DNA of 64,000 nt. Source: Asterias rubens (Eukaryota > Echinodermata > Asteroidea > Forcipulatida > Asteriidae). The first letter of the stretch is position 1. Every line of letters starts with the position of its first letter. The position numbers were made by a program, and so were the translations under genes. The stretch is taken from contig NC_047080.1 of the NCBI RefSeq assembly GCF_902459465.1, positions 10,142,866 through 10,206,865 of the forward strand, read 5' to 3'. The notes beneath the pieces are model-generated. The model was not told the DNA's origin, searched no databases, and saw only the letters and a list, made by a program, of their open reading frames with translations. Positions 21,501 through 33,500 of this stretch are shown here, one piece after another.

Positions 21501-24500
21501 TAATTTTGACCAATCCGTTGGTTTTCTGAAAGAAACATTTTTAACTTTTCCTCTTCATAGCTCAAGATAAGCTGCGTCAATTGCAAGATAAGATTGACAA
21601 TGCTGAGAAAACTCTCAACGATACTCATAATGAAATGCAAAGACTGTCTGCTGAAACTCCACATGGGCCGGTAAGTATTAGGGAGGGTGGGACGAAACAG
21701 TTTAGAATAATAACATAGAGTAATATTAATAGAACGAGGAGGAGCACTCATTATACACACCCTTGCGTCAGTAAAGTTGTATCTGGCACAAAAATTCTCT
21801 GTGCAAAAGTTTGTAGCTTGATGTGTCCTTGTTTGTGTGTACATCCGGACTATTTTAAGCGAGATACAACACTTGGGTAATTTCAAACTCACACATAGCG
21901 TAAGTGCTGTTTTAGGAGATGCAACGTTTTGCCACTGACATGACGACATCCACCAGCACCAAGGAGATTTAACTTTATGTAACCCCTCTCTGAAACCACA
22001 TTCCTCAGAAGGGAATATTTTGGGGGTCATTAGTATTTTGAGTACGTTAACCAATTGTATGGTATAAACCTTCTTTTTATGGTATTAAAGCAAACCATAT
22101 ACCATTATTATTTATAAATGGATAATTATTTTCATCCGTAGTTGTCGGAGACTGAGAAGCAAGAGATGAAACGTGAGTTGTGGAACAGACTCCAAGCCGT
22201 CAATGATCTCAGACAGAGAGTGGCGGAGCTGGAGGCAGCCATGGGAGATACTCTCGATATCATCCAAGATAGAGATCAAGAAATGGAACGATTGAGGGAT
22301 CAACAACCGGATCGTAAACACCCAGAATATGTGAGTAATTTGGTGAATACACTTAGGACGTTTGAGTCACTGAGAAACTAACGAGGCAATTACCTTTGAA
22401 TGACTGGTCTCTGGACTTAACTGAGTGACTACTAGATTACTCACGAGTAGCTATGTAACTGACTAACCACTAGATTACTCCAGAATAACTACTTGATTAC
22501 TCATGAGTTATTATATGAGTAACTGAGTGTCTATTAGATTACTTATAAAAAGCTATGTGAGTAACAGTGACTACTAGATTGCTCATGAGTTTCCTGTATG
22601 AGCAAAATAGTGACTACTAGATTACTCACGAGTAGCTATGTAACTGACTAACCACTAGATTACTCCAGAATAACTACTTGATTACTCATGAATTATTATA
22701 TGAGTAACTGAGTGTCTATTAGATTACTTATAAAAAGCTATGTGAGTAACAGTGACTACTAGATTGCTCATGAGTAGCTGTGTGATTTACTGAGTGACTA
22801 CTAGATTACTCACCAGTAGCTATGTGAGTAACCAAGTGACTTCTAGATTACTCATGAGTAACTATGTAAGTAATCAAGTGATTGCTAAGATGAGTATCCA
22901 TGAGAGTAACTGACCGACTTCTTTCTTACCCACTAGTAGCTGTGCGAGTAACTTAGTGACTGCTAGATTACTCACGAGTAGATATGGATCTTATTTTGAA
23001 TCTTCTCAGGCAGAGGCAGCGACTGAGATGGCTACTAAGGAGCAGGAGGCAACCGATGCGGGGGACAAGTATCGAGATCTGCAGCGAGAGCTTGAGGAGG
23101 TAGTTGCCCTCTTGGCTGATGAGATGGATAAAATGAATCGAGTCAAGCAGCAGATGGCTCAAGGTTTGTCTAGTATTGCCTTGTCTGAAATAAAAAATTA
23201 ATTTTTTTAAAAGAAATATTTAACAATTATTTATAGTTAAGATCGAGTTCATAAAAACATGACAATAAAACCATACAGAACGCCCTAGATTGCATGCAGA
23301 GTAGGTCTTTTTAAATCATAGATAGATGTATGTAAGCAGGCTTCGCGCATGCAACCTTTCAAGATTGCATGCGTTTATACTTTATGCATCCCTTAAAGGC
23401 AGTGGACGCTATTGGTAATTACTCAAAATAATTATCACCATAAAACCTCACTTGTTAACAAGTAATGGAGAGAGGTTGATAGTATAAAACAACAGCTTCC
23501 TCTGAAGTGACGTAGTTTTTGAGCAAGAAGTCATTTTCCACGAATTTGATTTCGAGACCTCAAGTTTAGAATTTGAGGTCTCGAAATCAAGCATCTGATA
23601 GCACACAACTTCGTATGACAAGGGTTTTTTGTTCTTTCATAGTTATCTCGCAACTGCGGCGACCAATTGAGCTCAAGGTTACACAAGTTTGTTATTTTAT
23701 GCATATGTTGAGATATGCTATAAGTGAGAAGACTGGTCTTTGACAATTACCAATAGTGTCCATTGTCTTTAAGTCCACTGTTTGGAAAAGGAGTTGCATG
23801 TAGATCACAGGTGTGAGTTGCCACAGGAAAAGCACGTTTTATTTTTGCCTCTTTCTTTAATGGAGTCTCCAATTATGTTAAAGGCGTGACAGGACAGTCT
23901 TCCAAAAAATCACACAAATCTGTTCTCTCATCCCCAGAAAAAGTTGAGCTCAACAATGACCTGAAAGACGAACTCGAAGATACCATCTCAGGATTGACAG
24001 ACTACATGCAGCAGGCTCAACGCAAAGCGGCAGAACAGGACCGTAAGAATCAGACTCTACTAAAGGAGAGAGATCAACTCCTACGTCGGCTTCGTCAGCT
24101 GGAGGAAGAGCAAGGAGGACGGAAAGATGGAAGTGATCTGATGCATGACTTTGAAGACTTGGAAGATATGCAGAGAGTAAGATGTTCTTGGATGTCAAAA
24201 ACTCAAATGTGACAGAAATTTGTTCAACAGCTGCAGTGTTCTTCAAAGACTTTTTTTTGTTGGGAGGGCGGTATGACGATCCATAGAGTATTATGAATAA
24301 TACATAACCTTTTGCGGAAGCGGACTAATCGGGTGTTTCGATTTAGTTTCCATTGATTAATTGAATGCATGAACTGTTTGTCCGGGCCGTTTACTGTATT
24401 CACAGCCGGCCGGTCCGTGTCGGTTGATCACAACGAAGCGGTTTGGCGATTAGTGATCATGGGAACACTACTACTCGTTTGGTTGAGCATGAAGGGAATT

Positions 24501-27500
24501 TCGCAGGGATTAAAGTTTCGTTCATCCTTGATTTGTCAATGTTTGGGAGGGCAGTAAATTTGTTTTGGCAGCCCGCCCTTCCAAAATTCACAAGTCGAGA
24601 ACACTGATCTGCTGTGTATGTGTATTTTTTTCTGATCACATTTTAAAACTCAAATTTTGTTCTTTTTGTCTCGACTCATAGAAATTAGGAGAAGCTGAAG
24701 CAGCTCTGAAAGCTGCCGCGGCGGAAAAGGATCAACTGAAGCGATCCTTGCAAGCTGAGATGGAAGCTGAGCAAGATAAAGAGAATGAGAGACAAAGAGC
24801 GGCTGGAGACGAGGCTAGCAAGATGAACAGCGCCCTCCAGAGGCAGAAGAAACAGGCGCAGGTAAACGGACATTTAAATTCAGTTTACGCACAGAAACAA
24901 AAGTGTATGAGCTTTTCAGCAAGTGATCCTTGAAAATGCAAAAGTTTGTGAATGTATATTATTATATCAAGCAATGTGCCATTTAGCGGGAGAATGACTT
25001 TGTTTGGATGATGTTCATCTTCCTGTCATCCAAGTCATCAAGTTTGTGAATGTTTTTTATTATATCGAGCAATATGCCTTTGATAAAGTGGGAGAGAATT
25101 AATCCATTTTTAAAATGTTGACTTTGAATAATTTTTGAATTCTCTTTTGTGTTTATTTTTAGGCTGAAATGGATGCATTGAAACGCCGGCTGGAATCCCA
25201 GCACAGACAGATAGAGGCATTGAAGCAATCACCTGATCAATCACATGACCCACAAGAAAATGAGTTATTAGCCAGTCAACTCCAGGCTCTTCAGGTAACG
25301 GATTTTCTGAATCTTTGGTGGCATTCAACTATGGTGTTGATGTCGTGTCTTGGCCGAGTGGTCTAGTTCGCTGGACCCAAGCTCTGGTGTTGTCAGCAGG
25401 AGTTTGAATCCTGGTCATGCCCTTGAGCAAGGCACTTAACCACATTGCTTCTTTAATATAGTCATAAGGTAGTGGATGATACCCATGCCTATGTCCTTAA
25501 TACGGACTGTGAAGTTTTTTTTTAATTTTTTAGTTTTTTTTTTATGCAAGTTCGCCAAAAAAAAACGCTAAAAGCCACTCTAGGTAAAGGGCTACAAGGA
25601 AGAAAACATTGAATGCAAAAACTCTGTGGAGCTGAAGGTAGGAATTGATAGTCCTCTTATAAGATGGCAGATCATAGGATGAATGGGAAACATGCACCAG
25701 GCAAGGAGTTAACCCTGTTTCAGCACCCAGGAGTAGGTGGAAACATGCCCCTGGTGGCAGTTGATTTGGGTTGACAGCCCAAATTATTGTAGTGAAGTGT
25801 AGCCTTCGCCTTGAAGTGGCCGTTCGACCTTGTTATGTTAAGCGATATCTTGTAAAAATTTAAATCATTTCCGAACATTTTGTGTGTAGGATGAAAGAGA
25901 TTCCTTAGAGAATGAACTCCGCAACCAGCAAGAGCAGATGCAAGATGCTCTCAACGCCACCCTGCATCCTGAAGACGTCGTCCACCGCATCAATGAGATG
26001 AGGAGACATCTTGAGGATGGGCGTGGTAGGATGAGACCACAAGATGGAGACGATACTTTGGGGAAATCTTTGGGCGATGTGGAGGAGATGATGAGGAGGA
26101 AGATGAAAGAGGAAGAGGGAGAGAAGGAGGCGGCCAGAAGGAAACAACAAAAAGTATGAATAATCAGTGTAGGAAAGCTCCATTAAAGAAAGAGGCTAGA
26201 ATGCAACATCCTTTTCATCTGACAACTCACACCTGTTATCTGCATGTAATTTCTATTCCGAAATATGTAATTCGTTTTTTTTATTTTTTATTTTACTTAT
26301 GAAGGCTGAGAAGGAAGCTGATGCACTGAGGAAGCAAGTCGCTGCATTGAAGAACCATCTTGATCAAGCTCTGAATCAACTGGATAGGCAGTCACCAGAG
26401 TCTGTACAACAAGTAAGTAGTTGATTTAGTTTAGACAAATTGACCAAATATATCTTGAGAGATCAAAAAAGAAAAACAGTAGACCTTTTTTCTCCGCACT
26501 TTAGATTTTTAATTTTTTTTTTACACCAGCAGTAGGCCTGTTGCTCAGGAGCACCTGGGCCCAATTTCATAGAGCTGCTTGGCATAAACATTTGCTTAAC
26601 ATGAAATTGCTTCCTTGATAAAAACAGGATTAGCAACCAAATTTCCACGTGATTTTCAGCATAAGCAAACAACAGTTGAACACCAGTAACAAGCAATATG
26701 CAACAAATGGAAATTTGGTTGGTAATCCTGTTTTTATCAAGGAAGAAATTTCATGCTAAGCAAATTTTTGTGCTCAGTAGCTCTATGAAATTGGGCCCTG
26801 CTAATAAGAGTCACTGTGAAACCAGTGAGCAGAATCATAGAGACAGGACCACAGCACTTTCTCTATAGTAGAATTCAGAGATTTTGGCTATTTGGGAAAT
26901 TCACGTATTGTTTCTCTTATTGTAGGAGATGAGAGATAGAAGGAGACAGCTTGATGATGATGAGGAGGATGAAAGAGCCAGGAGGAGAGATGAGGAAGCA
27001 ACGAGGCAGGAAGAGGATGATATGATGGAGGTTATGAGAGATGAGGTGGAGAGATTACACGAACAACTCAGGCAGAAACCACCATCTTATGAACAGGTAA
27101 AGAGATGAGGCGTGTCGTTCGTTCTGCTGAAGACATGATACTTCAAACTACAAATGTTACTGTTCACAATCAGAAAACAAATACAGCAATACAAAACCCA
27201 ACCTCGCCAGACTCGGCCAAACTTGACTGTACAAAGTTTAAACCTAATTAACATGTGCCTCATAAGTCGGGCTCGAAGGAGCCTACCGGTAGGCATATGC
27301 CCGAGAGATCAAGTGAAGAGGTTACAAGAACAACTCGGGCAGAAACCACCATCTTGCCGTGTACAGGTAAAGATGAGGCGTGGTCATTCATCCAACCAAA
27401 GACATGATACTTCAAACTACAGGCCTTGGGTGGATTTCACAAAGAGTTAAGACTAAGTCTTATCTCCAGTCAGGACGGGTTACTCACCCTAACTTAGAAC

Positions 27501-30500
27501 TAGCCATAAGTTTTTTAATAAACTCCTAAAGAGTCATAGGACTAGTCCAAAGTGAGGACTATCTTTGTGAAAATCGACCCCTGGATCAACAGGGATGCCA
27601 CAGATTGAGTAAACTGCCTGAACAATCTGCTGCACCACAACGTGTGAAAAATGGGGAACATCGTCAACAGGAGTAAAAGTGCACGTCAGCATTTTGAACT
27701 GTCCGATGAAACAATTTAGCTGTTCGACATAATAATAATAGACCGTTTTTATATAGCGCTTTTCACGCCCGAGGGGTGTCTCTAAGCGCTTCACATTATT
27801 ACCCCTGGTCACTGGGCCTTAAATCATTCCTTAAACCATCTCAGCTCCCTGGGGAGTATACAGCCTGTGCGCAATATATGCGCTACTCGGCTAAACCAAT
27901 CACAAGAACCATGTCTGCCCTCACAGGTACCCATTTACCCCTGGGTGAAGAGAAGCAATTGTAGTTAAGTGTCTTGCTCAGGGACACAAGTGTCACGACC
28001 AGGATTCAAACCCACACTCTGCTGAACAGAATCATCAGAGCTTGAGTTCGGTGCGCTTATCCACTCGGCCACGACACCCCACAGGGCCCAATTTCATAGC
28101 GCAGCTTAACGGTAAGCAAATTTTCATGCTTACTGTAGCAGCAAAAAGGTGCAATCGTATTTCACAGGTTAGCAGAAAAATTGGGCGACCATATTGCGCT
28201 TTGACCATGGATTTGAATTGTGACGTCATTTATTTCGGTGCGGTAAGCACCGGAAGGTTAGCATGCCATTTCGTGTGCTTATGGTTAGCAGGGCTAGGAA
28301 ATGGAAACCTCACAGTAAGCACAAAATTGGCCGCTACGCAGCGCTATGAAGGTGGGCCCGGGTCAATGTCTGCACACTAGAATCCAATGGGAGACTTTTG
28401 AACGCAAGGTGGTTGCAAACTTGCCAGGTAAATTTCCATTGTTTACGCCGTTCTAAGCATATACGCGCATTTCCAAGAAAAGTTCATTTAACTAGTACAT
28501 GTAAGTCTAGTGCCACAAAAGTCTCCCATTATAATGTTTCTACCATTATGACTTTTTAGAGTCTCAAAAAAATTGCTTTATTCAAACCAGTCCTTGTCAA
28601 ATCTAACCCTCAACGATATAGAGTAAACTGTAAGATGTTTTGTTCGTTCTTTTATTTGCAGACCAGGGGCGTGTTACATCCAAGACAGGACCCTCATACC
28701 ATGGCTGAGTTGCAGCAGCTGGAAGCGGCTCTAGCTCAAGCTCAAAGACAGATGAGAGATAACGACCAGCTAGCTGCAGATGAGGTGAGTAGGTTAACAT
28801 CTAGGGACGGCGTGTCAAGGCCTATCGCCAACCTTAAAGCCATTATACACGTTTGGTACAAAAACAAAAAAGTTCCAAGATTTACAAACAACTTACAGGG
28901 TTTACAGAAGGTAATGGTGAAAGACTTCTCTTGAAATATTATTCCATGAAATGCTTTACTTTTTGAGAAAACATTAAAACAATATCAATTCTCGCCACGA
29001 AATTATTTTGAACACATGTCATGACACGAGGAAACATGCGGAAACAAGGGTGGGTTTTCCCGTTATTTTCTCCCGACTCCGATGACCGATTGAGTCTAAA
29101 TTTTCACAGGTTTGTTATTTTATATAGAAGTTGTGATACACGAAGTGTGGGCCTTGGACAGTACTGTTTACCGAAAGTGTCCAATGGCTTTAAGGGGATG
29201 CAACTTTTTATAATAGTCGCATCCCTTTAAGGTGATCATCCCCTAGCTGGCATTTCCCAGGTTGTATCGTAATTTTTGTGTGATCCCTGACTGCATAACG
29301 GTTGTATGGCTTATGACTGGCACCCGAACAAAGATATTGACAAAATAGGGAAAGCAAAAGTCATGTCCTCAAGTGACTTTTTTCCCAATGTTTTCCATGT
29401 TAGCAAAGACAAAACCGATTTTCTGTTTCATATTATTTGTTCAGACACATGTTCAAGAACAAATTGTGTCAAAAACTTAACAATATGAACAATGTCTGCT
29501 CGTATGGTGATGATTATATAGATATAAATGGTCTCTAAACGGTTACTTTGGGACCAGGCTGGCAAAGCACACCTTATAATAATCATTCCTTTTCCATCAG
29601 CTCACTAGAGCGGAAGCCGAGATGAAACACCTACAAGATGAGCTTAATCGTCAGATGAGGCAGGCCAGAGAGAGAGAGAGGGATGCGGATAAATTACTGG
29701 AAGATCAGAGGAGAGAAGCAGAGAGACAAACACAGAGAGCTGTAGCTCAGGTTGGTACATCAACAAAAATAATGAACTCACTCCAGGGTAGTGAAGTTAA
29801 TAACTAGAAGTCCCGTCGATCCACTAACTGAAAGTAGTAGTCCTGGGATCAAGTTCATAAAGATATTCGTAACTTAAGACTAGTCCTAGGACTCTTGAGG
29901 AGATATTAAAAACTTAAGGCTAGTCCTAACTTAGGATGAGTACCTTCCGCCCAGATATTAGTTAAAAAGCAGGACAGTTCTTTTCAGAACTGAGAAGTCT
30001 CCCGAATTCCAACAAACTACTCCGCAATAGTAGAGAAGTCTCCCAAATTAAGAAAATCTACTCCACGGTTGTGGAATATAACGCAAGACAAGTTCTCAAA
30101 TGAACATAACCTACCCAGCAAGTAGATATACACGTGGTGTTATCGCACACCAAATATTCATTCATGCATGTACCTCACCATGCAATGCCTCAAATCCCAT
30201 TGAATGTTTTGATTCCTTATAGGCGGAGTCTCGTGCCAGAGAACAGGCTGAGCGAGCTGGTCAAGAGCTTGCCAGAGCAGAGGTCGACATGGCAGGATTG
30301 CAGAAAGCTCTCGCTGACAGAGAGAAAGAGTTGCAGTATGAGATACAGCATGGAGACAGAGCCTCACAGACACTAGGTAGGTAGTGAATACAGACCATAG
30401 TGAGGCTAGACTAGGTTTGTCATCACAGCCTCAGTTTGGTTTATGCTGTCATGGAGTAAGAACCAGATAGATGTCCTTTGAGTGGGTAAAATCTAACTCA

Positions 30501-33500
30501 TTGCGTTGTTCACCGGAAATCCGTTAACCGGAAATCCGTTTTTAACCCCCCACCCCCTTTAAAAAACAATTATCATAATAATAAACGAATCAGAATAATA
30601 AAAACATGAAGATAAAACCATATAGAATGCCCAAGTTTGCAGAGAAGGGCTTTTAAAATTTAAATATAAATGTATGTAAGCAGAGTATGCACTCGGAAGC
30701 TTTCACGCTTTGCGCTCAAAAGTTTTTTTTTTCATCTCTGTTTATTGCAAGCGTGCGATATTGCAGGTATTTTCCTGAGTTCTGGATTATCTTAAAATCT
30801 CTTTCAGCCTTTAAAGTTTCCTGAAAGAAGTAAAGCAGTCACCAAAGGGAGAAGGAACTTATAGCTTACAGTCCAAATCTGTAGTTTTATATTTCTGGTA
30901 ATGCACAGAGACTGTAAATCTTCTGAATTGTGGCATCTGGGAGGTTCTGGGTCAAGAAAAAGGAGGCACCCAAACCAGCAAGCTACTTTTCATGAATTTT
31001 CAAATTCGTCAAATCTCATCCCTGTTTTTCTAATTAGATTCCAGTTAAAGGCAGTGGACACTATTGGTAATTGTCAAAGACTAGCCTTCACAGTTGGTGT
31101 ATCTCAACATATGCATAAAATAACAAACCTGTGAAAATTTGAGCTCGATCGTTCATCGAAGTTGGGAGATAATAATGAACAAAAAAACCACCCTTGTCAC
31201 ACGAAGTTGTGTGCGTTTAGATGGTTGATTTCGAGACCTCAAGTTCTAAATCTGAGGTCTCAAAATCAAATTCGTGGAAAATAACTTCTTTCTCGAAAAC
31301 TATGGCACTTCAGAGGGAGCCTTTCTCACAATGTTTTATACACTCAACCTCTCCCCATTACTCGTCACCAAAAAAAGTTTTATGCCAATAATTATTTTGA
31401 GTAATTACCAATAGTGTCCACTGCCTTTAAAGATTCTTTTTATAAGTGATTTCTTCTGAATATGAATGTATTTTTTTTCTTCTTCTTCAGCCGATCAGCG
31501 CGATGAGATTGGTGCTCTATATGACACAATGGAAGACCAGAAAGCTGAGATTCTTAAACTACAAGATGCACTCAATAGACTTCTCAAACCACAAGGAGGT
31601 AAGAATTCAAGAAAGAAAATGCGCCAAGTTTTGAATTGTTGACTTTATTCAGCTTTTAATTTAATAAAGATGACAGACTATAATTTCATATGAATCTTTC
31701 GTAAGTCTAAAGAAATAGAGTAAAATAAAAAAAATTGAATTTGTGAATGTTTCTTTGATTTTGTATTAAAGGCAAAGTATACCTCTGGTGTTTGGATAAA
31801 TGTAGATGTATACAATAAAACAATCCTGTGAAAATGTTATTCCGAACGGTGGTTTTTCGTTTTAGAGAGTATTGGCAGACATTTTGTCCACACAGGAAGA
31901 GTAAACCAAAATTGGAGTACACAATCTGTTTTGGAATCCCTCTCTCTAAAACCACATTTCTTCAGAGGGAATTTTTTTTTCTTCAAAATGTTATACACTA
32001 TCAACAGCTCCAGTCCTTCTTACCAAGTGAGTCTTTTATGATCATACATTTTTATTGGAGTAATTACCAAATGTATAACCTCCCTTTAAAGGATTACGTT
32101 GCCTTGGATTGGTCGAATTTGTCTGAAAAGCGTCGTAACCGTTTTTTTACAAAATGCATATGGGTAGAAAGATGTTTCAAAAGTAGAATACAATTATCCA
32201 AACTAGTTTGCCTCGAAATTGCGTGGTTTTCCTTTTACTGCGCGAACTAACACGGTCGGCCATTTATGGGAGTCATGGCCGACCGTGTTAGTTCGCACAG
32301 TAAAAGGAAAACCACGCAATTTCGAGGCAAACTTGTGTAGATCATTGTATTCTACTTTTACAACATCTTTCTACCCATATGCATTTTAAAAAAAAACGGT
32401 TACAAATGCTTTGTATAGACCAACTCGTCCGATCCATGGCAACGTGTTCCTTTAAGAATCGTTTTTTTTTTCTCGCAATGATTCTTTTTCAGGTACAAAA
32501 CCCCCTCCGTACGATGGCGACATAAATCATCTGTTGGCAGAAATTGAACGACTTCACCAAGCTCTGCAACAACAACAGACTTACATGAGAACGAGTCCCG
32601 TCGTCCAGTCTAGTACACAACCTTTTACTGACCTCCGACCTCCGATGACCCGTGGTGACCTCCAAGCCGGGTCAAGACCTGAAGCATATAGGTACAACCC
32701 ATCGCCAAATCAAGTAAGTCGAAAACAGTTTTAAAATTCGTAACTAAAGAGAGATTTCTCAAAACTCGAGTAGTGCAAAAGTTTTTTCTTTAAACGTGCA
32801 ATTAATCAAAGTAGAAATAAAGTGTTTTGAGGCATCAATGTATATTTGGTTTGCAGTAACACTATGTTTATCTGCTTTGCTATGTAAATTTTGCTCTTTG
32901 GGAACTAGGTCGTGCTGTTTATTCTACTGCCGCAGAGTAGATTTCGGAATTTGAGAAACTACTTAGTTCTGAAAAGAACTCATTGCTTATTAGCTGCTAC
33001 CTTGGCGGAAGTTAGGAAATGGGCCTGTTCTACTACTTTCGCTTAGTGGATCTACATGTAGGGGACTTCTCAATATTAACATCACTGCTGCGGAGTGAGT
33101 TCTTAATTGGTCTCAATTATTAGCCTGCTCTAGTCATCAGCAGGTGAGCAAGTAGTGTTTGTCCAAGATTGTAGAATTTAACCTGTGAAAGTTGTCTTGT
33201 TTAATTTTAGTATCCTTCAACAAACGCCCAGTACCCATTGCCATCTGGAGTTCAAGCCGCTACACCACATGCAAGATTTCATCCACCGCCATCCACCCAA
33301 CCCATCGCCCAGCAGCACCCAACCTCATACCCAGCTGGGGTTCCAGTAGATCCCAGGTTAACCCAACACCCCCCGGCTATGCTCGACCCAAGAAACCGTC
33401 CTTATTCCCAACCAGCCATTCCAAATCCACAGGGTTTTGGCTCGGGGCTGCCTAGTGCACCACAACAAGCGGGATATCCTGGCATTACACCCCATGGAAA

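Larger units (their letters stand above)
19192..31598 (+). other. CNTRL: CNTRL first coiled-coil block (exons 5-20)
   Basis: About 880 residues of nearly unbroken Glu/Gln/Arg/Leu-rich coiled coil. Exon 6 has FEPLDFYLGDGDE and exon 7 ESPYIGKAGYRRN, the non-coil conserved island of the family. Exon 11 (ISGLTDYMQ) and exon 14 (PEDVVHRINEMRR then LGKSLGDVEEM) match conserved human segments in order. Introns in this block carry minisatellites, MITEs and SINEs that account for most non-coding length. Confidence 0.9.

Noticed and set aside
21500..22054. 184-codon open frame on the minus strand
   Set aside because: Antisense to CNTRL exon 8 and its introns; no family features, and the exons on the plus strand explain the region.
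31828..32250. 140-codon plus-strand open frame
   Set aside because: Lies across two foldback elements (families E and B); chance openness in repeat sequence.
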